Source: Amia ocellicauda (lineage: Eukaryota > Chordata > Actinopteri > Amiiformes > Amiidae). Taken from it: DNA of 64,000 nucleotides. Location: positions 14,255,249-14,319,248 of the forward strand of contig NC_089858.1 in NCBI RefSeq assembly GCF_036373705.1. Direction: 5' to 3'. This document shows positions 20,192 to 32,077 of the stretch, piece by piece. Position 1 is the first letter of the stretch. Each line of letters starts with the position of its first letter. A program made the position numbers and the translations under genes. The notes under the pieces were generated by a model. That model had not been told where the DNA came from. It ran no database searches and saw only the letters and a program-made list of their open reading frames with translations.

Positions 20192-23100
20192 TCAGAAATA
20201 CAGTGCCGGCTCGCTGCTGAAGTCCGACAGAGAGGAGTCGTCCGCTGGAGTGAGCTGAGAGGGAGACAGGGAGAGAAATGTGTAATTTCTGTATTTATTG
20301 TTCCTATTGCCCCAGTTCTTGAGCACTGGACAGGTCTGTCAAAGCTGTGGCAACACTGATGTCAAATAGTCATGCCAATAAAGCTTTATTGAATTTGAAT
20401 CAAGAGTGATGCAGGGAGACAGTCAGTCTTTACCGTGCACAGACACTTAGACACTGCTTAAAATCAAAATCAACCAATGGCTTCCAGTCCAGTTCCATAA
20501 TCACACAGACACACACCCCTCACCCCACCTCTACTACTGCCCCCAACCCCAGCAGTCTGACCCATCTATCATTTTTGCCCTCAACTCCACCCTGGGGGTA
20601 GCATTGAAGTCCCACTTCTGATACTGACAGGTAATTGGTCCCCAAGTCTGCCTTTATCATTGGTCTACCTGCCTTGATTGAAAGAGGTTTTCTCAGTATT
20701 GGAATAGTGGAAGGAAACTGTGCTTATGTTTTACAGTAAAATTATTTCCCAGCGATAAAGTGGATACTGATTAAAATATGAAATGTAAAACGAATACACC
20801 TTTTTGTAAAATTATTGAATGGATTTCTTATTATACTCAAATTCATTTTAAAAAGTTATATGTGATGTTATATGTTTGTAAAGGAGTGATATTTATTCAG
20901 TTTGTGTCAATGCAAGCAAAAATATTAATGTAGGCCTACGATGTGCACTTCTAAAAATAACACTCCACTCTACCCTGCCTCCCTTTTGATGAATAAATTA
21001 CTAAGTTACAGTTATACATGCAATGGCATTGAAATTATTATTGTATTTGGCCCTAAAACATTAAACTAAAGTTGTGAATATATTTAATTTAAATCATCCA
21101 AATTGTTCTCAATTTTAATGCATCTCTATAATGTTAATTTAATAGATTAAAGGTCGTTTAACATTAGGCCAAATTTATATTTGTAATGTTACTTTCTTCT
21201 CCTTGAAATTATTATGCTGTAATGTACATTTGTGTATTATGCAACGTGTATTTTTTTACTATTGTTTTAGATGTTTTTTGTAATGTTGTAGTGTTTGTAA
21301 TAGGCCTATATTTTATTAATTATTTCCAACATTTATTTTCTGTATTTTATAGTAAGTCAACAAATCACTGCATAGAATTTTACAGCGCCTTTTATAGTAT
21401 TTTTCCACTATTCCAATGTATTCCTGGAGTTTCAAGTCCGATGCAGGTCATTGCACAGATACCTAAGAGACGGAACCATAGAGGGCTGAGGACATTTAAG
21501 ACAACAGACCAATGATGAAGGCAGACTGGGGGACCAAGAGCTCGGAGGCAGGACTACAATGCTACCCCCAGGGTGGAGGTGAGGGCAAAAATTATAGATG
21601 GGCATCAGTCTGCCCATCTCTCTGTCCTTTACCATCACTTCCTCCCTGGACAGCTCGGTACGCTGCGAGGAAGAGTCCCCTGGGGGTGCAGACTCCTCAT
21701 ACTTGTGTTCCTGCCAGGTGCTGAAATCCACAGAGTGCTTCGGAGTGTAACTGGACAGGTCTGAGAAAGGGAGGGAGGAGAGAAAGAATGTATAGTAAAA
21801 GAACGACTAATTAGTTTTGGCTCCAGACCGCATGATAGTTTCTCCCTCTATTCCTCTCTTTGTGGTGTATAGGTCTTAGGCTGCAGTACACTCCCTCCTC
21901 TGCAGGTGTCTCTGTGGCTCATGAAATATCTTCCTCTGCATCAACACAGACTCTACTGTCCTGCACTGTGCCTCTCTCACTCTCTTCTCCCTGTCCCCTA
22001 CTCCTCTCCCCTCCTCCCATCTTGCCTGTGCTGCTGTTGGGTGTGTGTGTGGGAGAGCTGCTGTAGGAGGGGTGTGGGATGAAGATCCTCTGGCTCACAC
22101 CCCCCCCCTCTTCCCGATCATCCTCCCCCTCCTCCTCCCCCTCTCTCTCGTCATCCTCCTCCTCCCCCTCTCCACTCTCCCACAGGCTGCTCTCGGAGGG
22201 GTACTCGAACGTGCTGTGCAGACTGGACTCGTTGAAGGAGATCTTCAGCTGCAGGAGACAGACAGACAGTCAGGGTTAGATAAACAGGCAGAGTGATAAA
22301 GAGAGAAACAGACAGACAGGGTAAAAGAAGGCTAAAAGAGGGTTGGAGAGGTGAAGGGATGGAGAGGAAAGAACAAGAGAGAGGCACACTTCCTGCTGCC
22401 TTAAATACACTGCCATCAGGGACGCCTCCTCCCACAGACTTGCTGCCCACATCCCTGACCTCAACTCACAGGGACAACAGTCAGGCCATCCTGCTGGGGA
22501 AGAAGCTCAAACATAGCAGAGAGACCGGAGCAATACATCACTGTCGGCAAACAGCACCCCGGGCCCTGGCATACAACAATTCTATGCAAACAGTCTGTAA
22601 ATATTAAAATGTAAAATGCATAATTTCTGTATTTAGTCCCCCCCACCCCGTCACCCTATTCTTGAGCACTGTTCGTCCGTCAATGCTTTGGCAACAATAT
22701 CAATTAGTCATGCCAATAAAGCTTGTTTTAATACAAAATGGAGCGAGAGAGAGAGTCACCTCTCCTTTCATCTTTTTCCCCTGCTCAGTCTTCAATAAAT
22801 CTCTCTCTCTCTCTCCAGATAATCTGCTCTAATCCACCATCACAAGACCTGAGGCCCAGGGAGGGGGGGGGGAAGAGAGAGTGTGAAATGGGGAGAGAGA
22901 GAGATGGGGGTATTGGTACAGAAGATTTAGGAAAAGAGCAACAGAGACCATAAGATGAGTGTATATAAATATCAATAAAGCTTTACATTTATTTTTTATT
23001 TTTTTTAGAGCAAGAGAATAGGGGGGGCTGAGAAATGTCCACGCACCCCCCCCCCCCCAGGTTTCTGCCGATACCCATTAGCCGTGGCTGCATCTAAATT

Positions 23101-26100
23101 TACCCGTTTCCTGGACACACCCAGCAGAAAGAGAGAGAGAGATTGACGCTCAATGTGAATACAGCACAGTTACCACCACTCAGGACACTCTCTCTCTCTC
23201 TCTCTCACACACTGCACTGTGACCTGTTCTACTGTTACAGGACACCTTGAACAGGACTGTTCTGCTTGTACTGTAGCCCCTCATAGTAACAAAACTAAGT
23301 GTGTGTGTGTGTGTGTACGTGTATGTGACTCACGCGCACACACACACACACACACACACGGCGGCACATAAATAGCTCCTGTATGACACCATTGCTGCAG
23401 AAAGCTTATTACAACAGACTATCAACAATAAAGACATAAAAATACAAAGAAGGGAGAGAACAGAGAGGGCGTCCCATTGTGTGTGCATGTGTAGTTGTGT
23501 AAGGTCTGGTCCAGGTCTGTGAAATGCCCGATTAACTCTACTCTGCTCTGTTTACTCAATTCCTCAATCTGCAGAGCTGTGACCTCGATATGCTCAGAGA
23601 CATAATGACTCACTTACACACCTCAGACACACTGCAGTTATCAGGGACCAGCACTGAGACAGAGAGAGAGAGAAATGGAGAGATTGAAAGACAGCCCTGG
23701 GCACCAGAGCTCCAGTCTCAGTATTTGCAACATTATAGACAGACACACAAACACACTGTATTACAGACACCGACGCACACACACTGCATTACAGACACAC
23801 AAACTATACTGCTGACACATCCATACACCCTCCGCTCCCAGTGCATGGACTCACTACGTCTGCAGTTCATGAGAGCCTGCTTATGGAATCCCCCTGATTG
23901 CACAGCATAATGCAGCTCTGTACCAAGATAGAGGAACTGTGTGTGCGTGCGTGCCTCAGCTGCAGTGCTCCTGTGACTCAGAGTTGAAGGTTTCTGTTCC
24001 TGGGCTGACAGGAGCAGTTCCCCAGAACAGGACAGACAGGGCTGGAGCTGTGTGCTGTTAATGCAATTATTTTTGAGCTGTTCGATCAGAGTTTTCTGGA
24101 AAAAGCATCCCATGTCCAGAGAAGCTGCAGGCATCTGTATTGATTTATCAGCAGTGTACATTTGTGCAGGAGACACATGACACACACAGTCCGGAAGACA
24201 CGAGGAGATCCTCCACAGAGTCTCATCCTCTGCTCAAGGTGGGTTCTCACTGCACACCACAGTGCAGGGCAGGACGCTGCTGCACACCCCAGAGACAGAG
24301 AGGGGAAGGGCAGCAGAGAGAGTGACTCACAGGGAGAGAGAGACACAGAGACACAGACAGAGGAGTGGAGAAGGCAAGCCCCATTCTACATACAAACACA
24401 CACACCTGGCAACACACAGTCACACACACGCCTACCTACACACAAAGGCTGGCCGGCCAAGTGGCACATGCTCACACACGTGCAGTAACACAGAGGTGCA
24501 CAGGGCATGTACACACAGTGCAGTCCAGTAGGGTACAGTGCCTGTGCAGCAGTACAGCATCTCGGTACAGTGCCAGGCTCTCCGTTCACATCACAGGTTT
24601 CCAGGAATGCTAATGACAGGATAGAATGCCCAAGGCTCATGTTGCAGAGTGACAGCTGCCATGGATATAGCGGAACAGTGTCGTGGGCTTTAGCACACTG
24701 CAGGTCAGTGCAGGAAAGGGATAGATGAAGGATAGAAACACACAAGATTCAAAACAGCTCCTCATCTCTCTCATCAGGCTGAGAGATGAGGAGAGAGAGG
24801 GGGAGGGGGATCGAGAACAGAAAGATGGAGTCACACACATTCCTACGCACACACACACACACACACACACATTCTTGCTGTGGCTCCACAGACGTGTGGA
24901 TGAGAATGTGTCCCAGCGACTCACTACCACACAGATATGGCAACACTGACACGCTCTCAGCCACAAAGACAACCACACAGTGTAGTATTAATAGACTCTG
25001 TAAAATGGATAGATACACACGCACACTCGCTCCTCTCTCTCTCTCACTCACTCACTCTCCATCCTGCCTGCGGAAACACTGCTGACACCTAGACTGAACT
25101 CTGAACTACTGCAGCCTTACAGACTACCCACTGCACACACCATTAACACTTCTCTTATGAATGCGCACACAACATTCATAGAGAACACAACTGCAACTGA
25201 GTGCAGGGGACTGCAGGTCATGGCTGAGACACAGGGCACATGCACACATATTCACACACTCATTTCCCATTATCCATTTCCCTCTGTACTTCGGATGAGA
25301 CCAACAGCTGGTGCTCCTGATAACCCTAGTCAATATTGACACTGACACACACAACATCACAGCAACCTGGCACACTGCATCTCTCTCCTTGCCTCAGCTG
25401 GTCTGCCTGACACACTGACTGACAAACACACTGACTGCCAGACAGGCCACAGGACCCTGTTGCTCACTATCTGAGGCAGAGAGAGAGAGACAGACAGAGA
25501 CATGCGCTCTCCCTCTCAGCAGAGAGGTAATAAAGTGTGCTTGAGGGAGCAGGGTTCACCAAGGGGTGAATAATTAAACACACTGGACTTTCACACTGAG
25601 CACATTTGCACACACTAAACATGTAAACTCAAACACACAGTCTGACACACACTGTCTGCTCAAAACTCAAAACACATGATGAACGAGCACACTGCGCACA
25701 CACAGACGCACCCACAGCCCTGGGTGTGAAGAACAGCCGGCCGTGTGTGTGACCGGATATGACCACACTGACCTCCCTGCTGCTGCACTCATGCCCCCTG
25801 CGATGTATGGCACATCCTCACAGATGTAAAAGAGCAGGGATGAATTAATCACTGTTCGACTGAGGCATCAGACAATAAGAAATTAACAAATAAATAATAT
25901 AATGAATTAATAAATGAATATGGGGGCCACAGGTGCATCGGGCCTCTGTGACCCTGAACCCAGTCTCTCACAGCCGAGCAGCTTTTCACGAGCACTGGAG
26001 CAGCGTTCAGCCTCACAGAGACGGAACAGCACTGCACACTCACTCCGTCACACACTATGAGTATGATGTCAGAGCCCAGGTCCAGTACAGCACAGCCTGG

Positions 26101-28410
26101 GTGTTTACAGTACACTTTGAAGTCTGTTACAGTGTGGATCAGCATGATACACCAGTGGGGCACCACCCCACTTTCTCTGTGTCTGTCTCTCCATCCCTCA
26201 GTACCAACACACTCAATCTCATCCCACTGCTTCATATAGAGGATGCCTGCAGTATAGTGCAGTGCAGTATAACCATGTACAGTGCAGTACAGTATTGCAG
26301 TATTAGTGTGCTCCGCAGTACAGAGCAACAAAGCGGGCAGCCCTACCTTCTTGTGCGTGGAGCCACTCCTCAGGCAGGACCGGCCAAGAGACAGGTAGCC
26401 CCCGATCACCTGGATGTCCTGGACAGCAGGGTAACGCTTCTTCAGCATGGAGCCCAGCTCAGCATAGGGGGCGGGGGGGGGCTGGGTACTGGTGGGGGGG
26501 GGCTGAGGGTCCGTCTTGCGTTTAGGCACCACAGTGAAGGTGTTGCCAGAGCGACGCTGCAGCACAGGGCCGGGGAGGGCAGCGGTGGTGGGCTCCTCAA
26601 GGGTCACAATGTCATCGATGTTGGTGACAGGCAGCTTGTCCAGTTCATGCAGCTTCCCCCCATCACCCACGTTCTTCTCCGCCTCCGCCTCCTCCTCCTC
26701 CTCCGGACCTGTGAACTGCACTGGTGTGGGGGGGGGCAGCTGCTGTGCTGGGGGGGTCGGAGGACTGCGGGGGTGTCGAGGCTCTGGGGGAGGCGTGGGG
26801 GGAGCTTCTGGCTCTGGCTGCAGGGGGGGTTCAGCCGGGGCTGGCCTCACTGCTGGCTCCCTCTCCTGCTGCTGAGGGGAGGGGGGGGTGGCAGGGGGGG
26901 TTGGCACAGTGGCGGGGGACGGGCGGCGGGGGATGACCGTGAAGGAGTGGCGAGATTGCAGGCGCAGGTTGGCGAGGGCACGCGCCTGGATGTCACCAGG
27001 GGGCAGGGCTGACAGGTCGGGCAGCGGAGAGGGCAGGATCTGGAAGGATGGGGAATGAGCCCCCTGGGGTGGGGGCATGCTGGCACTGCGGGGGGGGGCA
27101 GGGACTCGGCTGGCACTGCGTTGGGGGGGGGATTCGGCTTGGACACTCTCCACAGGCTCTGGAGCGGTGGGCACTGTGGCGGCCGCAGGCATGTCCATGG
27201 CAATGCCCTCTTCCTTCTCCCAGGGGAGCCTCTCCCGCTGGGCCCCCACCCCATTGGGCAGCCACTTCTCACCCCCATAGTCTCGGTCCCGGTGGGGGCC
27301 TATGCGAACCCCATCCTCAAAGCGCCGGCGGTAGGAAGACACTGAGCTCGAGGTCCCCCTGTCCTGGTCTGGGGGGGTCTCAATGGAAGACTGAGGGGAT
27401 GGAGGCAGCACAGGGGCGGCCGGGCTAGGCCACTCGGGGCTGAGGGGGGGGGGCGAGGTGGGTGTCTTTGGCACCGGGTCTGGCGGGGGGGTGCGGGGCT
27501 GGACCGGGCTGGGTTCCACCTCCAGCAGCAGGTTCTCAGTGCTGCGGGACTTGGGCTGCAGTTTGCCATAGTTGCGGTCGAACTTCTGCAGCATGCGACT
27601 GACGCGTCCCGTCTCCCAGCCCTCCTCCTCCTGCCCGGTCCGGCCCAGCGTGCTCAGGTTCTCCTCGCTGCGGCTCAGCGCAGAGTCGTAGATCACCACC
27701 TCCCTGGCGCGGATCTCTGTCACGTTGCTCCCCCGGCGATCCAGCAGGTCGCTCAGCGAGCTGTAACTGCTCACTGTGCCGTTCTGCTGTAGCCGGGGCC
27801 CGGCCGCTGCCTTGCCCCCGCCTGGCTCTTGGAAGTAGTCTGGATCTGACTCGATGATGATGATGTTGTCGGCCCGGATAGTCTTGATCCCCGGCACGTT
27901 GCCATACAGCTCCAGGATGTGCTGGACGGGCCTGGTGGCGCTGTCCTTGTCCTGCCGCCGTCTTCGCTCCTTCTCCAGCTTGATGAAGGGGTTCTCGTCC
28001 AGCGGGCCCAGGCTGTCCTTCAGGACAAGGCTCTCCTGCCCCACGGCCGTGCCGCAGGTGTCGGTGGCTGCCGGGGCGTGGAGGCTCAGCTCTTTGTTTG
28101 TTTTCACCGGTGACAGATCCGGGGAGCCGCCACTGCGCCGAGTTCCGAAGTGCTGGCTGGCCGTGGTCACAGAGAAATTCCTGCCGGCGCTGGAGGCAGA
28201 GTCCTTACCGTCGCTGTCCTTCCCTCCGCCCGCCGGCAGCTCGCCGTTGGTCCGGACGCTCCCAGGGCTGGGCTCGGCTGCACCTGCTCCCCCGCTCTTC
28301 GCCTTCCTCCTTTCCAGGATCTCCCTCTTCCAGGCCGGCATCCTGGCTCCGGGCCCCGGATTGTCCGGGCCGGCCTCCCGGCGGAGGACCCGCACTTCGC
28401 TGCCTGACAT
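20192..28410 (-). CDS. TPRN: Taperin, four coding exons
   Basis: An actin-associated, protein phosphatase 1-binding protein at the base of hair-cell stereocilia (human DFNB79 deafness gene). Coding exons: 28410-26347, 22248-22026, 21760-21633 and 20254-20192, all in phase, about 825 aa (human 711, as recalled). Recognisable blocks are PAWKREILERRKAK near the N-terminus, SLGPLDENPF, GDIQARALANLR followed by SFTVIPRR, GNTFTVVPKRK, LKKRYPAVQDIQVIGGYLSL, the PP1-docking KISF at the start of exon 2 (residues 690-693), SSYTPKHSVDFSTWQEH and the C-terminus SDFSSEPALYF. The long middle is Pro/Ser-rich and of low complexity. The donor of exon 2 is read as GC (CAG|GCAAGA); an in-frame GT donor 45 nt further is the alternative. 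The ATG at 28410 is the first true ATG; reading frame upstream to 28437 begins with GTG. Exon 1 reads open past its donor, so the single long ORF there is misleading. Confidence 0.93.
20275..20398 (+). repeat. LINE/SINE 3' tail copy B
   Basis: Ends AGTCATGCCAATAAAGCTTT followed by ATTGAATTTGAAT, a tail typical of fish non-LTR retroposons. It shares TTCTTGAGCACTG and CTGTGGCAACA-like phrases with copies A, C and D. It lies within TPRN intron 3, opposite in strand. Confidence 0.65.
22598..22735 (+). repeat. LINE/SINE 3' tail copy C
   Basis: Contains ATAATTTCTGTATTTAGT, TATTCTTGAGCACTGTTCGT, ATGCTTTGGCAACAATATCA and AGTCATGCCAATAAAGCTTG, in the same order as copy B. It lies in TPRN intron 1, close to exon 2. 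Confidence 0.65.
23297..23361. repeat. (GT)n and (CA)n tracts in inverted arrangement
   Basis: A GTGTGTGT tract at about 23300-23317 is followed within 20 bases by a CACACACA tract (about 23337-23359). It can fold as a hairpin and could adopt Z-DNA. It lies in TPRN intron 1. Confidence 0.75.
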
Positions 28411-28770
28411 GGAGGGGAGGGGGGGCTCTCCGGGCACTCGAACGGCCTGTTCCCGAGCTGGGAGCTGGGGGGTTTCAATCCGCTTTCTCGGTCGCTGTAC
28501 CTGCAGCGCTCAACACCATACACGCATCCCCCCTCCGTCCGTCCGTCTCTCTCCCTCTTTCTTTCTCTCCCTCTCCTCTCGGTCTGTCTCTGCCCGTGCT
28601 GCGGAAGCCCCGCCCCCTGCACCTGTCAGACAGCTACGCCACGGACAAACCCCGCCCCCGACCCAAGCCACTCCCCTCCGCCATAATCTCCCGCGAAAGC
28701 CCCAGTGAAACCACGCCCCTGTGTGCGTACTAACCCCGCCCATACCACAAACCCCTCCCTTTGCATTGTT
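28411..28770 (-). promoter_or_regulatory. GC-rich, CpG-bearing 5' region of TPRN
   Basis: Directly upstream of the TPRN ATG the sequence turns GC-rich with many CpGs and repeated CCGCCC-type boxes (for example around 28610-28680 and 28735-28742), then falls abruptly to AT-rich sequence after about 28840. This is consistent with a CpG-island promoter. No TATA box was identified. Confidence 0.5.
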
Positions 28771-31091
28771 GAGTCGCGAAGAGGAGATGTCAATCAAACC
28801 CGGGGGAGCCCCACCCCTAAGAGCTGTTTAACCCTTTGGATGCTGTGCCTTTTTAAAATTCATGTTTTTTTCTTCTTTTAATCTCCAGAAAAACAAATGA
28901 CAGAAACGACAACAACAAAATATTCGTATTTTTGTTCTTTCCAACTTCTTTCCTAAAAGGCTTAAAAATGTATTTCTATATTAAGGATAAGAGATGGCGT
29001 GAGAGCGAGAGGGATTAATTGTGTCTTGCTGCACAATGCTATTGTGCTCTGGCTGTTTGGGGAGCAGGCTATGGCCCGTGTTAGTCTCGTCGCTACAGCC
29101 TATCTGAATTCAGAGGCAGAGCTAAAAATAACATTAAACGTAACGAGAGAAAGGGGGAGCGGAGAGAGACTGTCTGCAGGTGATGCTGGGAGTCTGGCCG
29201 CAGATCAGGGCGGATTATAGCCAGGGCTCCATGGTCATGTGTGTTCGCGTCACAGACACTGGCTATAACCCCCAGCCGTGCCCGCCAGGAGCTGACCAGG
29301 GCCGGCACAAACACAGCCCGGCGAGCTAGTGCAGCAGCAGCAGCAATACTGAAAATACAATGATAATTAATAATAATGTGCGTGTGCCTTGCGTTTTTAC
29401 TACTCCAGCGGCTCATCAAACATTTATCACGACGCATTATGAGGAGGTCCTGGCATACATGAATATATAAATTAATAGATGCATAAAATCGCTGAGTTCG
29501 CTCATTCTGTGTATTGAAGTGTGTATCTGTGTTACTGCACAGTATCAGTGATGTGTGTCCACCTGTGTGTCTGTGTCAGGGCTTGTTACTCTGTGTGTGT
29601 CTGCCACTGTGTGTATGTGTATGTCTATCTTAATTAGTACATCTACCTATATGTATACAACCATTATATGCCTGTCTGTAAATGTTACATGCATGATTTC
29701 TGTATGGTTTCCATTGCCCGGTTCCTGCGGACTTGCAACACAGAAATCAATTAGTCATGTCAGCAAAGCTTTTTTTAAAAAACAAAAGTATTGAATTGTT
29801 TGTGTTTCAGTCTTTGAGGGTGTTGCAGCAAACGATCAAAGGCGCAAACACGACTGATGTAACACGAGTCTATTTATACTCGCGGTGTCTTAATCCGCAA
29901 CAATTGTTACCATTTGAGGAATCCTGCTCAGCACAGCAGGCCGGGCCGCGGGCGAGAGAGGGACACAAACGACATAAGACCAGTTCATGTCCCGTCAGCC
30001 GCATCTCAGAGAGAGGGGCTCCGGCCGCAGGCCACGTAACGGTTCATCTTTCGCTTTTACTTCAGTCTCACAATGAACACATCGATACACAGGAACACAC
30101 ACACACGCACACCCTGACTGACCGAGGTACACGGTGACACGCACGTACCCTCACGCCAACATACCCTGACACACGCACTCAAACGCATACCGAGAAGCGC
30201 GGGGCCTGTAATGATTAACCCGTCGCCTTGAACGTGTGATCTGGTCATTGGGCCTGGGGGGGGTTTGCGAGTCGACAGCAGGCGGAAAGTCATAAAACCA
30301 GTACAGTCACAATAAAACACTGATCATTTTAATAATTACATTATGACTGTGGTCGCCGTCGCCATCTGTACTTTGAACTGCATTTTGTATCTTTGTATAA
30401 CTATCATTTCGTATTGTTTCCGATTTATAGCCTGCCAATCCACAGCATATATCCTTTTTGCAGCTCCTTGCTCAGGCCACAGCAAGTTAAAGTGTACACA
30501 TCTAATAATACAAATAATAATAATAATAGTAGTGGTCATAATAATAACATAGGCATGTGTACTGCGGCCACGCCTGAATGCACCCTGTGACTCAGTCAGG
30601 CCTTCAGTTTCCTGATTCTTATCTTCGATACTTATTTATTTTTATTACCACCATCCATGTCGTTATGGAAACTGCAGAGCCTCCCTCAGCAGCCTGACGG
30701 ACGGCGAAAGAGCACTACAATGTGGCCGCCTGCAGGCAGTGCAACCCCACTCAAGACTGACGATTAACAATTATATAATAACGCCTGCTAACATTTCTCA
30801 AATCACAGAAAATCCGTAGGAATTATTTACATCTGCAGTGGAATTGTATTGGTTATTGTTAAGGAATGTTTTTGCAATTCATCTTATTGTACAATCAACT
30901 AAAAATAACCTCCATCTGGGCCAAATGTGAGGTAAGAGCAGAGGATGAGGTGGGCCACTGGATACAGAGTGCAGCATTGTCACTTTACTGCCTGTATCTG
31001 CAGATAGTGATCATATACACACACACGCCACAAGCTCAGACACGCAAAGACATGTAAACGCACACACACCTCAAACCCATAGTATAAAGTG
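28771..31091. other. Spacer between TPRN and TMEM203
   Basis: Divided between AT-rich sequence, a LINE/SINE tail (29670-29785) and a moderately CpG-rich patch (29060-29340 and 29930-30060). No coding exon could be supported. Confidence 0.45.
29670..29785 (+). repeat. LINE/SINE 3' tail copy D
   Basis: Shares ATGATTTCTGTATGGTTTCC and AATTAGTCATGTCAGCAAAGC with copies B and C. It is more diverged and ends in a T-rich run. Confidence 0.55.
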
Positions 31092-31097
31092 TTTATT
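31092..31097 (-). terminator. Poly(A) signal of TMEM203
   Basis: AATAAA on the minus strand, about 565 bases past the TMEM203 stop. The implied 3' UTR contains the 36-bp minisatellite. Confidence 0.55.
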
Positions 31098-31485
31098 ATT
31101 GTGGCTGTATTTACATACTGTACAACTAAACAAAACAGAAGTAACAATGCGCCAATGCTGTGCCACTCCTGCACTGTGTGGCATGACACAGCTGTAGAAT
31201 AATCATAATGAAGCAGGGGGGCGATGACTGAGACACTCAGCCCAGACTGTGGGGTCTGCGTGGGGTCAGCAGGGCCCAGTTCTGTTTCAGGGCCGAGACT
31301 CAGTTCAGTCTGGTAGAGGTTGGGGAATGACTAGCAGCAGGAGACCAGTGTCCCCAGGTGTCCTCAGGTCCCCCGATGTCCTCTGTGTCCCGTCAGCATT
31401 CGAGGTGAAGACACGCAAATGAAGGAGCACAGAGGTCCACTCAGTGGGCGTGTCAGCCAGTCAGAGTGTGGGACTGTCAGTCAAC

Positions 31486-31655
31486 GTGTGGGTCAGAGGG
31501 GCGGTCAGTCAATCAGTCAGTGTGTGGGTCAGAGGGGCGGTCAGTCAATCAGTCAGTGTGTGGGTCAGCGGGGCGGTCAGTCAATCAGTCAGTGTGTGGG
31601 TCAGCGGGGCGGTCAGTCAGTCGGCATGTGGGTCAGTGGGGCGGTCAGCCTGTCT
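31486..31655. repeat. 36-bp minisatellite in the TMEM203 3' UTR
   Basis: GTGTGGGTCAG starts units at 31486, 31522, 31558 and 31594 (exact 36-base spacing), with a fifth, shortened unit near 31626. Units differ mainly at one A/C site. The period is a multiple of three, which accounts for the repetitive plus-strand ORFs here. The array stops just before the TMEM203 stop codon (31661). Confidence 0.95.
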
Positions 31656-31660
31656 GGGGC

Positions 31661-32077
31661 TCAGTTGACTCGACAGGCGCGGATCATGAGCAGCTGCAGC
31701 AGGATGAAGAGCGGTGAGACGATGAGGCCGAACCAAAGCTCCCGGGCCTGCTCCTGCTCAGCCAGCTTCTGGCACAGCAGCACCTCACACACCAGCTTCA
31801 GACTGAGCACTGTGAGCACCCAGAGCAGCCGCAGCACTGCCAGGCGTCGCTCGCCCTCCTGGTACAGCCGGATCGACACGATGGCCGTGAAGTAGGTGCT
31901 GAGGCCGTCGGCGGCAAACAGCGGGACGAACACGCCCCACCAGGTCACACCCGTCGCCAGCATGTCGGCCTTCAGCGCCACCAGCAGGCTGAACACCAGC
32001 AGTGCAGCCAGGTGCAGCAGCAGCTCGAAGGTGGCAAAGCCCAGCCATTGCACCAGCTCACGCAGGGAGAACAGCAT
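31661..32077 (-). CDS. TMEM203: Transmembrane protein 203
   Basis: A small ER membrane protein reported to take part in calcium homeostasis and in STING-linked signalling. A single coding exon encodes 138 aa (human 136, as recalled). The sequence is very close to human: MLFSLRELVQWLGFATFE at the start, FAADGLSTYF in the second third, and the C-terminus FILLQLLMIRACRVN. Four hydrophobic segments are visible, at roughly residues 12-35, 46-68, 79-103 and 114-133. Two extra residues sit in the loop before the last helix (LAEQEQARELW). The ATG at 32077 gives the conserved N-terminus; the frame continues open upstream without a family match. It neighbours TPRN on the same strand, as in human. Confidence 0.95.
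   Translation of the reverse strand: MLFSLRELVQWLGFATFELLLHLAALLVFSLLVALKADMLATGVTWWGVFVPLFAADGLSTYFTAIVSIRLYQEGERRLAVLRLLWVLTVLSLKLVCEVLLCQKLAEQEQARELWFGLIVSPLFILLQLLMIRACRVN

Noticed and set aside
25849-26346. C-terminal extension of the long TPRN exon 1 frame
   Set aside because: It reads past a consensus donor (AAG|GTAGGG). The family continues in exon 2 with LKISF, so the extension is intron.
31419-31895. 158-aa plus-strand ORF with repeated Gly-Gln-Ser phrases
   Set aside because: It is the 36-bp minisatellite (period divisible by three) running into the antisense of TMEM203.
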